From positions 30,806,710 to 30,870,709 of the forward strand of contig CM019697.1 of the NCBI GenBank assembly GCA_009760885.1: 64,000 nt of DNA, in the 5' to 3' direction. The translations under genes were made by a program, and so were the position numbers. Shown here piece after piece: positions 8,546 through 23,500 of the stretch. The number at the start of each line of letters is the position of its first letter. Position 1 is the first letter of the stretch. The stretch is from Achatina immaculata (lineage: Eukaryota; Mollusca; Gastropoda; Stylommatophora; Achatinidae). The notes beneath the pieces were generated by a model that saw only the letters and a list, made by a program, of their open reading frames with translations, was not told the DNA's origin and ran no database searches.

Positions 8546-11500
8546 GTATATAGAAGATCTCTTTTTTTCTTTTTAAGGTACCACAATGTCATTTTTTCCT
8601 ATGTCGTTATAACTTCTATGGACTGGGCAGTCTATCAAGTCCTCGCGATTTGTTGTTGTTGATGTTGTTGTTGTTGTCATTTAAGCATTGGATCTTCCTA
8701 ACTAAATGTGGAGACATGTCTTCGAGTTGAAAGGTTTTCTTCAGTAGCCTCATACCCTCAGGTCAGAACAGTTGAATAATGAAGGTAGTGGGTGTCAGCA
8801 TTTTATAGGAACTTCATACTTTTCACAAGTGAATTCTGCTATTTGTTTAACATAATCTTCTAAAGTATCAACAGATAATGTTTGTGATGGAAGATCTGTC
8901 TCACTTGCTTGCATCTTCAGTTATATGCTCTGGCCGTCATTTTCCCTTCACATAATGTATATTGTGTACAGATTTTGCTCTTCCTGTACTGTTTTTTTTT
9001 TCTTGATAGCTCTAAGACTGGTTGGGGTAGAAATAAACAACCTTTCATTGTTGTCAAGCCAGTCCCCTTATATCTCAGTTTCAGTCCAACTGTTGCTCTT
9101 CATTCTTGGACTAGCTTGTGTATTTTCATTCTTGGACTAGCTTGTATATTTTCATTCTTAGACTAGCTTGTATATTTTCATTCTTAGACTAGCTTGTATA
9201 TTTTAATTCTTAGACTAGCATGTATGTCTTCATTCTTAGACTAGCTTGTATATTTTAATTCTTAGACCAGCATGTATGTCTTCATTCTTAGACTAGCTTG
9301 TATATTTTCATTCTTAGACTAGCTTATATATTTTCATTCTTAGACTGACTTGTATATTTTCATTCTTAGACTAGCTTGTATGTCTTCATTCTTAGGCTAG
9401 CTTGTATATTTTAATTCTTAGGCTAGCTTGTATATTTTCATTCTTAGACTAGCTTGTATATTTTCATTCTTAGACTAGTTTGTGTGTCTTCATTCTTTGA
9501 CTAGCTTGTATATTTTCATTCTTAGACTGGCTTGTGTGTTTTCATTCTTAGACTAGCTTCTATGTTTTAATTTTTAGACTAGCTTGTATAATTTTCAGAG
9601 ATTATAAGAGCACGAGGTAGTTTTGTGAAGATGTGGAATTTTTCTTTAACTAGAACTTCTTAACAAGTTAAAACACCACACAACAAATGATGAAGCACAG
9701 TCAGGTGCACATGTGCGTCAGAGAAAGAACAGCCATTCAGATGCTGAAAAAAGTTCCACAGAAAGCAAGAAACTCCATATAGACTACACAGAGGAACAGT
9801 TGGAGGCAGTGAAGAGGTAATTAGCTTGTGTAAAATGTTTTGTGGGTTTGCATCATTTGATTATGCTGCTGTTTGATAATATAGGATATTCTAGGTTTTT
9901 TCCTTTTGTGTGTGTGTTTTTTTTTTTTAAAGAGCAAAGATAAATGTTTAGAGAAATAACACCATCTTCAGAGTTAGCGTAAATAGTCAAGATCTCAAAG
10001 TGTTGTTTGTAGAAACAGTTTGTTAGTGATGGACATTGTTATATTCTTGCAGAACGTGGACTGAAGTCTGTGCAGATTTTATACGTTTACACTCTTGAAT
10101 CCCAGTAGCTGTCATTTTATGTAAATCTGCCTTCATTCAGATAGCATAGGAATGTCTTTTTCTTCAGCAACATTTCTGCATTGTCATACTATTTCTAGCT
10201 ACAGACATAAATGTTTGGTTTATTAGTTCTTTCTGTCATGTAATTTATGCTTTTGTCTCATTGTATTTATACTGTCTAATACATGTATTTTTTTTTTGTT
10301 CATATCTTTTCTAGTTTGTCTATAAAGTAAGAAAGATAAACTTTGAATAACAGGGTTTTACTTCTCCAGCTTTTCTGGAAATAAATGTTAGAATATTAAA
10401 TGTAGCGTGAGGAGAGCAAATCAGAAACAGCACCCTCAGGGTAAGACCAGTGCTAAGGAGATGTGAGACAGCGCAGTACATTAGTACGCCATTCTCTCAT
10501 GGCTAGACGGTTGTTCGCCCTGCCAGAATTAGTGGTTCGAATCCCAGACAATTCTCTTGTGATTTTTCTTTCTCTCACATCTCAACTAAAGTGCTTTGTC
10601 TATGATTTTTTTTGAGGTCTGATCCTACAAAACTATTCTCTTACTTTACAGTACTATGCTACTTCTAGAAACAGCAAGTCATATGGTTTGGCCACATTAC
10701 ATGACTACTGCCTGACAGTTATACCATAGGAACATTCATGATAAACATTCTAAACATGCTAAACATTCATGGAAACGGGAAGAGTCTGCCTGTATAAAAA
10801 GTGGAGGAAGGAAATATCTTAAATATCATGTTATACTAAGCATTTCGGTGATCCCTGTCAATACATCTATTTGTTGCCTTGATACTGAAGGGCATGTGAG
10901 CTAGGAGAAAAGGCAAACAAAAATGTTAACATAAACCTGTGATAGAATTATAAATTCTAGACAGTATCAGTTTATATATATATGAGGGGCGTTTAGAAAG
11001 TAATGCACCACATAGTTTTTCTCAAGAGCTGTTTATTCAAAAAGCATGAAATTTATACACAATATACATGGATATGTCATGTAAACATTGGTATTATTCA
11101 ACTTAATCCCTATCAACTTGTACAGCTTTACACCAGAACAAAACAAGTGCACATATTCCTAGCCCGTACCAGATTTTCTCTTGATTATGTAGCCATTTCT
11201 TCGCTGCATGAATCACTCCTTCGTCATCTTCAAATCTTACTCCCTTGGAGTGCATCTTTAAGTGGATGAAACAGATGGAAATCAGAGGGTGCCAAATCAG
11301 GACTATAGGGTGGATGGGGTAGTACAGTCCAACCCAATTAGGTGATTGCTTCCCGTGTTGCCTGACTTGTGTGAGGGCGCCCATTGTCATGAAGGAGAAG
11401 CAGGTCTGCTGGATTCTTGTGCGGCCGAACTCTTCAAAAATGTTGACTGAGTTTTTTCAGTGTCTTAATGTAATCTTGCAAATTGATTTTCTCTCCTCTT

Positions 11501-14500
11501 GGCATAACATCTACAAGAATCACACCTTCAGTGTCCCAGAAGACAGTGATCATGATCTTTCTAGCTGAAGGAGTTGTCTTGAATTTCTTTCTTCATGGTG
11601 ATTGCAGATGATGCCACTCCATTGACTGTCTTTTTGTCTCAAGTTCAAAATGGTTTTCATCAAGTTCAACAGGTTTCATCACTTGTTACAATCTTAGCCA
11701 AAAAGTTCTCCCCCTCATCATTGAAGCACTCCAAAATTTCTGAAGAAGTTGCTTTCCTTTGCAGTTGATGGTCATTTGTGAGACTTCGAGGAAACCATTT
11801 TTTGCAAACCCTAGAAAATCCGAGAGCTTTTATAACTGCATTTGCATTACCATTGCTGACTGACAGCTTTAAGGCCAGTTATTGAGTAGTGATACGCTAT
11901 CAGTAAGAATAATGCCCTCAGCGCATTTCAACATTTTTGCCTTGGTGGCTGCGGCAGGACGTCCACGGTGTGGCCAATCATGCAACTCCTTGTCTCCATT
12001 TATTGATTCTTTGATTCTCTGAACCCAGCGACTGACTGTACTCCTGTCAACTGCAGAACTTCAATACACATCACATAGACACTTATGAATGTTCACAACA
12101 GTTTCCTTCTCTGCAGTGAGAAATTCTATCACAATTTGCTGCTTATACCGCAAGTTGCTAACACGCTCCATTTTATTGGTTAGGGTAGCCATATTCTTTG
12201 GCTGGTTGTGGTGCAGTTTGGTACACACAGTCGGCACATGCCATATTTAAAGTGCAAAATTTCATGCTTCTGTCTTCATTATTAGTTGAAAAAAATGATG
12301 TGGTGAATTAATTTCGGAACGCCCCTTTTATATAACCAACTATGTTTGTGTATATTCATTTTTTAATCTTCTAGAATTAACGGATGTAAAGATGTTTATA
12401 AGGTGCTGGAGCTGTCTAAAGATTTCAAAGAGATGGATCTGAAGAAAGCCTACAAGAGGCTGGCACTACAGATGCACCCAGACAAGAACAAAGCTCCTGG
12501 TGCAACTGAAGCCTTCAAAGGTTGAACTTGTTTTATGTTGTTATTATAAAATTGCTTCATGTTACTACTATAAGAGCTGTTTTGTGTTACTGATAAAAGA
12601 GCTGTTTTGTGTTACTGATAAAAGAGTTGTTTTGTATTACTGATAAAAGAACTGTTTTGTGTTACTGATAAAAGAGCTGTTTTGTGTTACTGATAAAAGA
12701 GCTGTTTTGTGTTACTGATAAAAGAGCTGTTTTGTGTTACTGATAAAAGAGCTGTTTTGTGTTACAGATAACAGTACAGATTGGCATGGCCAAGTATGAG
12801 AGACATACTGGACATGTGAGACAACTTGTCAACCAATACAAGACGAGCACTATCAGCTGCAGGACACTGAAGGACATGTTGAGGGGGATCTAAGCACCAA
12901 CATGTCCAGAGTGCAATGATGATGACAACCAAGACCATAAACTGATAACAAAGCTATTTTGTGTTACTGGTAAAAGTACTGAAAATATAATGAGGAATGT
13001 TAGCGAAGATGTAGACAAAGAATATTACGATGCCATAACAATTGGAGGTTATGAAATACCAGAGATTAGATATGCTGATGACACAGTGTTACTGTCCACA
13101 ACACAGAAAGGAGTGGAAAAACTAATTATGTCAGTCCGTAAGAACGGCAAAGAAAGTATCTTAATGCGAAGAAAGCTAAATTGACAAAACAAACAAGGCA
13201 GCTGATATATGTATCAATGAGGAAAAACTGGAAGAAATGGAAAGTTTTGAATATCTTGGATCACTGCTAACTAATAATGGCGATACAATGAGGGAAATTA
13301 AAAGGAGGACATCTATCGCTCTTCAGAAAGTAAAACAACCAAAGATTCTGTGGAGAGGAACAGACAGAACTAGAAAATTAAGATTTTTAAGGGCATGCAT
13401 CTTTCCCATCACAGCATATGCCTGTGAGACCTGGACACTTATCAAAACAACTGAGAAACACATAAATGCCTTTGAATGTAAATGCTACAGAAGAGTTCTT
13501 CAAATATCATGGACACAGAAAAGAACAAATATATTCATACCACAAGAACTTAATATTGAAGAAGGCTGGCTAGTAAAGAGTATTAAAGAGAGAAAACTTA
13601 AATATTTTGAACACATTAAATGTCATGATAATCTAGAGAAAACTGTCTTGGAAGGGTGCATAATGGGAAAAAGAAAGATAGGAAGACCAAAACGAAGATG
13701 GCTGCAAGACATCGTTGATGATCTGCAGATGGATGCATCAGCAGCAGGCCATCTTGCTCACAACTGAGAGGCCTACAGGAGTGCTGTTAGGGAGGCAAAG
13801 TTCCGCAAGGGACATGCAAATGAATGAATGGTAAAAGAGTTATTTTATATTATTATTGTAAGAGCTGTCTTGTGCAGATATTTCATGTTACCAATATTAT
13901 GACTTGTTTCTTTTTATTAGTATAAATGGTTGCATGTTACTATTATAAGGGCTATTTATTAGATCTGTATAAGATCTGTTTCGTATTACTCAGTGGTTGT
14001 GTAAACCAGCAGTTGATGGTAAATTAGTGATAGAAGAAAAACTGAAACTTTTGGAAGTCATCAGTTACTGTAACTGGTTTATGTCATGAAAAACCTGGTT
14101 AGGAAACTACCAGGGAAATCAGTTGAAGGATATTCTGGCCTGTAGTTTGATGATGGTCAGTTTGCATGCAGGAGAGCCAGTCAGTTTTGACTTTAGTTCA
14201 GCATGTGAGCATTTTGTAAGTATTAAATATGGCTGCAAATAAAGAATATACACTTGTACATTTAATTCCTGGTATTTGGAAAGTGTGTTTAATTTTATGT
14301 TAGAAAACTAGTATAAAGTACCAGATGTTGTTTTTTAAAAAAAAACAAAGCAAAAAAACTAGTATTTTGGGAAGCACTTCATGCAAGGTAAAAGACAGGT
14401 AAAACTTAACCGGTTTAAAAAAATCCTAGTGTGATCACTACTTCATGTTGCAGGTGAAAGAGTTGTTTCATGTTGTAAATATTGGAAAGGTTATGGGCAA

Positions 14501-17500
14501 ATAATGCAGCACTGTTTTGTCAAGCAGGAGGGGTAGAACACAGCCAAGTGTTGTGATGATACAGTTTGGTGTACTTTGCAGATGCATTGTAGAAGAATGT
14601 AGAAATCATCCATGTATAATGCTTATATAAATGCATGGTCACTCATGATAAATTATAGTTTCCTCTCATGCACTTAACACCTCTGCCACAAATCAGTATG
14701 GATATTATCAGTATAAAAAGATGTCTTATTATTCTGGTTTTCCTGTCAGTACTGAATTTATCTAGGGTAGCATTTGTATTAGCTTGTTCGAAGAGGGAGT
14801 GTGTGTGTGCGCGTGCGCATGCGCATGTGTGCAGCTGCAGTGGTGGTCTTTTCATGATGAGAACAGTTGCAGTCATGTCGCCAGTGTGAATCTGGTACTG
14901 GCCAACAGTTTTGGTTGTCAGTTTATTATGATTTTCTTTTTTTTTTCTTGTGTTGAGTTGATAGTAACACATCTTTAAAAATTCTTAACCAAAAATATGT
15001 TAACACATGCTTGAAAGCTGTGCTAGACCTCTTTACAGATGTGTTAACACATGTTTGAAAGCTGTGCTAGACCTTTTTACATGACTTTCAGGATTATTTT
15101 GAGAGAGATTTGTTTCCGATTCTTAATTTCCTGGAGTTTTTCTCTGTGAGGCCATTTGTTGTGCTGGTGTGTTAATGAAGACTTGTGATAGGCTGCTGTA
15201 TGTTGCTTTTAACTAATTTACTCTTTGTCCTCTGATCAAAGGTAACACTGTTGATTTATAAGTATCACCAGCTGTACTTCTGTGTTATTTTTTCATACAA
15301 TGGGTGCTTCTGTTTTTTCCAGCTTCTATTTCATGTGTGAAGTTGTTAAAATGATCACCGTTGACCATATTTGTTGTTCTTCTACACCATTAGTTAAATT
15401 CATATGTATGTCTCCTCTACTACCTTTTTTTTTGTTTGTTTATGTGTCCATGTATGTGTTAGTCCAGTGTTTCTCAAATGGTTTGCCACAAGAGAATCAG
15501 AGGTGTGCTACAAAATTTTAATAATTTTATGTCCAGTAGTTTTTGCTGAAAATTGGGAGTGAGACAAGGATGTGTTCTATCTCCTGACCTATTTTCCTTG
15601 TACAGGAAAAAAATAATGAGGAATGTAGAGAGTTTGCCAGGAATATCATTTGGCAGGTACAGCCTTAACAACTTAATATATGCAGACGACACAGTTCTGA
15701 TTTGCTAAAAGTGAAGGGGAGCTACAGGCCTTTTTGGACATTGTGGTTGTGAAAGTAAAAGTAAAGGTCTCAGCCTGAATAAAAAGATGACTGAAGTGAT
15801 GGTCATCTCAAAGAAAAGAATACCACCAAAATGTAGCATTACCATCGATGGCACAGAACTGAAACAAGTTGATAGATTCAAGTACTTAGGAACTGATGGG
15901 AAATATCACAACGAAATAAAAAAGCAGCCGTGCTCAGCCAAGTCAGTATTCCAGAAAATGAGAAACATCTTGTGCAACAGATCCATATCAATGGAAACAA
16001 GATTCCAAGTACTTAAATGTTACATCGAGCCAGTTTTGTTTTATAGATGTGAAGCATGGTCCATGAATAAGAGAGTACAGCGAGAAATGGAGGCCATGGA
16101 AATGTGGTTTATAAGGAGGATGTTGAAGGTACCATGGACAGTTGAGAAAACCAACGAAGAAGTCTTAAGAGAGGCTGAAGTTTAAAAAAAGGCAAATTAC
16201 AGCAAAGATCAGAGACAGACAAGCGAGATTTGTAGGACATTTTCTGAGAAGAGGAAAACTGGAACACATTGTGGCAAGTGGAAAAATTGAGGGAAGAAGA
16301 GACAGAGGAAGACAGAGAGAGAAGTTACTAGATGGTCTGTCAATGTGGCTAGGAAGAAAGTCACCGGCGGATCTCATAATCAAGTCTAAAGACGGGATTG
16401 TGGAGAGAATGACCGCCTATGCCATGCAGTACAGCACTTGATTGATTGAGTATTTGCTGGTGTGAAGTGTTAGTGCCTTCACATTTCTAGCCCACTACAG
16501 CATTAGATAGGGTTGCCAACTACTGACCATTGTTTTCTTAGGGAAACTCAAGGTACCCATATTTTGAGACTGAGTTGAACCCACTGCCAGTTGGTTTGAA
16601 AATTTATGCCTGAGTGCAAAATTGAACCAGAGACCTTCTTATCGGTAAGCAAGTGCACTAACCACTGTACCACTACATAGTAAAAATATTTTCATTAAAA
16701 TTACAGCACACTTTTTTATAGTTATATGTGTGTAAAAAATCCAGTGGGACCAGGCTCAAGTTCCAGCAGGCTGCTGGGGTTTTTCTAGTACACAGCAAGA
16801 CAGGTGCTGGGGTTCACCCAACCTCTAAAAATGTGTACCAGAGAAATCTGGAAAGGTAAATGCGGCCTGATGTGATACTGACCACATCATGCTGTCATGT
16901 AACGGTGGTCTTGTAAATATGGGAATTACACCATATCCCCATTATACCTTAATGGCATGGAAATGAACCAGCCTACCCTTTTTATCCTGCAAGAATCATG
17001 AAGGTGACTTATACATACATGAACATGAGTGTTTCATACAATGAGTAATAATGTAACTGACCTGTCTTCTTCATGTCTAGCTGTCGGAAATGCTTACAGT
17101 ATTCTCAGTGATAAGGAGAAACGAAAACAGTATGACTTGTATGGTCCTGAAATGCAGCCTAGTCAACCTTCCAGAGATTACAATGACAATTCTCATGGCT
17201 TTGAAGGTTTGTTTGTTTGTTTGGTTTTTTTTCCTTCTGTTATATCTAGACTTGAGTTATTGTTCTAATGCTAAGTGGCTAAAGAAAAAAAAAAGCTCCT
17301 ATATTTAGTAAGAGAATTTGTAAACTTTTTTCTGCTTTCTTGATCCTTAATGTCTTAAGTTAATCAGTGTGGCTTAGTAGTAGCCCAGAAGTTTAACCTG
17401 ACTGCAAGGGTAGAGATCAACATTTGTCCAAGGTGATGAAGCTTTGTTGACAAGTTTGCCTTTTAGGTTCAGCACAAGAAGACGTGATTGATTCTGTTCC

Positions 17501-20500
17501 TTATCTTCTGTAGCCTACATTAACTCTGCTTCTGTTTTTTGTTTTCTGTAGCCTGGCATTAACTCTGGTTCTGTTCCTTGTTTTCTGTAGCCTCACATTA
17601 ACTCTTCTGTTCCTTGTTTTCTGTAGCCTGGCATTAACTCTTCTGTTCCTTGTTTTCTGTAGCCTGGCATTAACTCTGGTTCTGTTCCTTGTTTTCTGTA
17701 GCCTGGCATTAACTCTGGTTCTGTTCCTTGTTTTCTGTAGCCTGGCATTAACTCTGCTTCTGTTCCTTGTTTTCTGTAGCCCAGCATTAACTCTGGTTCT
17801 GTTCCTTGTTTTCTGTAGCCTGGCATTAACTCTGGTTCTGTTCCTTGTTTTCTGTAGCCTGGCATTAACTCTGGTTCTGTTCCATGTTTTCTGTAGCCTG
17901 GCATTAACTCTGCTTCTGTTCCTTGTTTTCTGTAGCCTGGCATTAACTCTGCTTCTGTTCCTTGTTTTCTGTAGCCTGGCATTAACTCTGCTTCTGTTCC
18001 TTCTCTCCCCCCTCCCCCAGCAGAATGAAGGAAAAAAAGCTTTAAATGCAGCAGTGGAATGGAGACAACATGTCAAGAGCAAGAAAATCCTGAAAATCAA
18101 AAAGCATTTTAGATTTCAGTGAAGTTTTACTTGTCCAGACTAAGAAGTGAAAACACAGCCTGTAATGATACATGTTTATGTCATTTTAAAAGAGAACAAT
18201 AAAAACCTGGCATATCGATGTAAAGATATTTGAACATTTGGTACTTGCAGATGATGTCACTCCAGAGGAATTATTTAATATGTTTTTCCAAAATGGTTTC
18301 TCTTCAGGTAAGACATGTAAAATTGCCATTTGAAAAAAAAAGTCCATATTTTACTGAAAGTTTATCTGTTGTTAATGTTGTTGATATTTGTTGTTCATAT
18401 GTTTATGAACTTCAGTTTGGTAAAGGTAAAAAATGTAAAATCCCCATTTCCATGTCATTAAGACACTTTGTGCATACTTTATTAGGCCTGTGTTTCCAGG
18501 GCCAATAGCGCAGGAAATTCTGATGTGGTCAGTATCATGCTTGTCCACAGTAACTATCTCTGGTACCCATTTTCAGAGGCTGGGTAGACCCTGGGCCTTT
18601 ATAGTGTGTGCCAGGAAAAAAACCAACCACTTAACCACTCAGCTAACCAGGCTGCCAGCTTCATTTTGACATCTACATGGCTGTTGTGCAAACCAATGTA
18701 AGCAGTGGCAAGGATGTGCTCTAATTTTTATTGAGTCAGAAAAATGGCACCGTCTTAACAAAATTCACTGCATATCTTTGAAGTGTATCTTTGAAGTGAT
18801 AACAGTTCAGTAGAGATATTTTGAGTTCAGGTTTGGTTCTCTGCACAGTTCATGCAGCCACATCAATTTTTATTTGGTTTTTATTTTATTAATCCATTCT
18901 TACAATATGTGAGAAAAAAAAACTGACGCATTAGCATGATTTTATCTTCTTCGTACGCACATCGGCAATGATGCATGGTACCCTGATTTTTGCGATGCAC
19001 CATTTGGCTGGGTATCTCCAACTTCAGCACTTTTCCTTGCTAGGGCAGACTGCCATGAAGACAGCAATGTAGGCTGGCCTGGCCAAAACTTTGTTTTCCA
19101 GCCTCTGGTGGCTGTACTTAAACCCCTTCATCACGGCAGATCCAGCGTGCAATGCTGGCTGGCCAGACGGCTTTGAGACAGTTCCACAGAGAGACTCTGA
19201 CTTTGGGAAGCAGAATCCAATGAGTACCTCAACGATATCCATTCCCCACCACCTATAGTCTGCTGGCTCTGTTTTGTTTACATCATTCTTATAGCCATTG
19301 TCGTAAAGACCCATAGGCTTGTCACGTCTTGGATTCATTGTTTCACACCAGATTTTCCTCATCTCTGCCAGCGATCTCCATATCCCCATCCATCCACCAA
19401 CCTGACATTACATTTTACAAAAATAACAATTACTATTAGTGTTGATTTCTACAGGTCTCTGGGCTACAGAAGTAGGTAAGAGTTTTTAAGCAAACAGATC
19501 TGTGTTCCTTGTCTATGTTAAGATGAGTGTGTTCTTAACATAGTTGTTCCCAGGGGATTATGTTATCAATCTGTGCTCCTGTAGGTCATGCAAACAGGCA
19601 ACAGCATAAAACAAGGAGGACATTCTACACATCTCAGCAATCAGAGGTAGGTCATATTTGTTTTCATAAATAATTCTCCAAAATAAAATGCTAGCGTTTT
19701 TTTTCTTTTAATGAAGATTCGTAATGGAAAAAAACAAAAGGAAAAAACAGCAACATTCATTCAGCTTTTCTTAAGTAATTCTTTTCCTAACCAGAAAAAT
19801 GTGAAATAGTGTTTTGCAAACTATTGCTTTATGTAGGGTGTAGTCAAATTGTGCAGGATTGGTTATGTTCTCAGAAATGAGAAGACTGCACGTCAGTTTT
19901 AATGTTTTTGAAATTCTGTGAATTTTTTTCTCTCTCTCTCTCAATGCTGCAGTTTGTTAGTTCATGATTAAATGTATTTTATTTAACCATATAAAACCAC
20001 AGATTGTGAAGTCTTTTTGAAACCATATGTGTAATAAATAGCACAAGAAACTTTTCATGGGATTGCCAGGTTGTTGGAAATTGTAGTCTTCATTAGGAAG
20101 AAATGTAATGAAGCTGATATTTTCCACATGAAGCAATTAAACCAAATACATGGATTAGGTTAGAAGTATAAATCAGATTTATGAGCATTGATCAGCACCA
20201 GCATAGACACTTGACTAAACACTAGCCTGTCTTGGAGTGGAGAAGTGAACTCATGACAAATCAGTAATAATATATAGTATACAGCAGTACTGAAATATAG
20301 CTTTCATTTTAATGGCTGTATTTATCATTATTTTATATGGGAGTTGTGATCTTGTCAAGTCTTTACTTCCCATTTCAGGGTGGTCTGGCAGCACTCTTCC
20401 AGTTGGCCCCCATCTTGATTCTAGTTGCCGTCTCCATGCTGGGTGGTTTACTTGTTAGTGACCCGCTCTTCAGTTTACAGCAGACAGAGTAAGGGAAATT

Positions 20501-23500
20501 GTTGCATGTGGGTTCAGTGATTTGGAGAGTATTTTATGTACTTTCTATTCCATCTCTGACACTACGCCGTAAAATCAGCTTGAGTTTGTCTCCACAGCCC
20601 TGGTTGAAGTTGTGCTGGTAAAAATTGCCAGTAATTCCTGCAGCTTTCCTGTGGATATTTTTTTATCATATATACTGATATTGTATAATAGGATATATAT
20701 TTGCATACATGATTATGCATACACTTTAGTACAGGTAGATAGTAGAAGGCATAGTGCCCAGCAAAAGAGATAAAGGACGAGCTCACCACAAGTGGACTCA
20801 GGACGTCATGAAAAGACTGGATGTGTCAACTTGTGCAAGACTGTATTTGCATTCAGGGAGGCTGTGAGAGGGACAATGTTCTAGAAAGGACAGGTCACAT
20901 GAAATGAAATGACTTTAGAACACTGAGTGTACTGCATAAACAAATTAGCTGAAAGTGTTTTAACTTTTGAGTATAAAGTAACAAATAAGTGAGAAAATTT
21001 TAAGTTCGCAAATAGAATGATTACAGCCCACCAGTTTATTAAATGAGTTATAGTTGTTTTGTTGTTATATCTGGAACAAACATAAATTTCATGCAATTGC
21101 CACACTTTTTTTTTATCTTCACCACAGAAAATACAGGACAGAAAGAAGGACTACCTCACTGCGTATTCCATACTATGTTAAAGATGACTTTCATGTTCAG
21201 TATTCGTCAGACTTGCACAGAATAGAACGAGCTGTTGAGGAGAAATATATTGAACAGCTACAAACTAATTGTTTTAGGGAAAGAAGTTTTAGTAAGTATT
21301 TGTGCAGGTTTTTTTTTCAGCAAGTTGAGCTGGGTGAGAGCATAGCAAAAACCAGCATGTTTGCCAGTGGAAGTAAGTTGTTAAAAGAAATGAAGAACAA
21401 GTCAGATAACACCAGAGAATGATAACAAATACAGAATCAACCAAGAAAATAACTTTTGGTGGATGGAGACGCCCGCAGGGCCCTGAGCAGGAGTTGTTTA
21501 TTTTAAAAAAATTTATCCAAAATGACTTGAGACATAGAAAGGATTTGATAACATTTGGATAGAAATAGTAGATTTTTGGGAACAATGAAGAAAAATGAAG
21601 GATTGTATAGTAGGATTTATACAGGCCTGTCATGCTATTTAGCCATGAAGAAATGCATTAGCGCCCCAATATTACCATATGGCCCATTGGATGATGACCT
21701 GGCCACCTTTTCTTCTCCAGTTCTAGAAGAAACCAGGTACCCATTCTCTAGCCAGGTGAAAAAGTGGGGGCATCTTTGGCTGGACTTGAAACCAGTGACT
21801 TGACACATGAGAGACAAGTGCATGAACTATCATGCCACTCGGGTGATTGAAATGAGAGAAAAAGTGGGTTTATTTAACAACACAACCAATTCATTTTATG
21901 ATGTGCTCATATATGGTGGTCATGCCCTTGTCATATTTTTCCAGTCTGGAGGCTTTGAGGATAGCATTGCTGTAACTGAAACTATATTTTATTGTTTAGT
22001 TGTTTTCATGTCTTTAACTCTTTCCGTGCCAGCGGTCGATTTTTAGACCCTTCCGGTATCCCCGTTGCGTGCCAATGATCGAGATTTCGATCATGGTTTG
22101 TTTCAATAAAAGAACCGGTGAAACATTTAGATTGTACATATTTCGTCCACGTTTCCAGTGACACTTTTCAAAATGGTGAAAGAGTTCTTAGATACGAGTG
22201 ATGCCAAGTGAGAAAAAGGAAGAGAAACATGGAAAATTTTCAATTTTTGATGATGTAGATAGGGGTATGGACATGGCCTGTGACCACCTCACTGCTCTTG
22301 AATGTATCCCAAATAGATCTAGACATATTTAGACGACTGGAGAAGTAGTTAGGAGGTTATTTCAGACATTAATTTAGCGAGAATGCAACATAGAATCACA
22401 ATACGAGATTGACAAGTAGATCTAGACATCTCAGATGGTAAGTAGTGTAGATCTAGACCTAACCGATGGTGAGCTGGACACAGTCATTGTCTAAAAACAT
22501 CATATTACTTATTTTTTCCTAAAAAACTCTGCATTTATGAAATTTTCATACATTTAGTTATATTTTGAAACATAATAAGTACACGGAAGTACATGTAAAT
22601 AGTGTTTTCCATTCCATTTTACAACTATACCCCCTAACATATCAAGACCCGCGCTTTTACTCTGGTAAGCAACTATCTATCTATCTATGCCTCTGACCCC
22701 TCGTGGAGCATAGGCCGCCAACAAGAGCTCGCCAGGCAGTTTGGTCCTGGGCCACTCTTTCCAACTGTCTCCATGTCTGGTTCATTATTTTGATGTCCGT
22801 GTCCAGACTTCGGCGCCAGGAGTTCCTTGGTCTCCCTCTCCTCCTTTTACCCTGTGGGTTCCATGTTAGGGCTTGCCTTGTAGTGCTGGATGTGGATTTC
22901 CGTAGGGTGTGTCCGATCCATTCCCATCTTCTTCGTAGGATGTCGTCTTCCACTGGTTGCTGGCCTGTTCGCTGCTGCAGTTATTGGTTACTTATGGTAT
23001 CTGGCCATCGTATTTGTAGAATCCTTCTAAGGCATGTGTTAATAAATGTCTGGATTCGTTTCATGATCGTAACAGTAGTTCTCCAAGTTTCTGAACCGTA
23101 TAGCAGAATGGGCTTTATCATGGTGTTAAATACTCTGATCTTCAATTTAATTGACAAGGCTGAAGTTCCCCATATTTTCTTCATCTGATGGAATTTTACA
23201 CTTGCCTTGCCTTGCCCATTCTTGCTTTTACATCAGGGTAAGCAACTGAACGTCCGCTTTTCTTCCTGTGGCACGGGAAGAGTTAAGCCAGGAGTTCTTG
23301 TTTTTTTTTTTTATTTTGTACTGCACACCTGGCTTGTACTTCCCTGCAGTAAGAACTTTTTTATAAAGAGTTTGTATCACAAATGTTCCTGGTCTTATTC
23401 TGTATCTTTGTATATACTCCAAGAAAGGAATGATTTCCTACCTCTCTGATCAGGGACAGAACTATTTCTGTGTGTATAAACAGTATCTTACTTCCAAGTG

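Noticed and set aside
17501..18100. A 199-codon repetitive basic minus-strand frame
   Set aside because: It is the translation of a 39-bp minisatellite; all frames stay open because the unit is divisible by three. No start context, splice support or unique flank.
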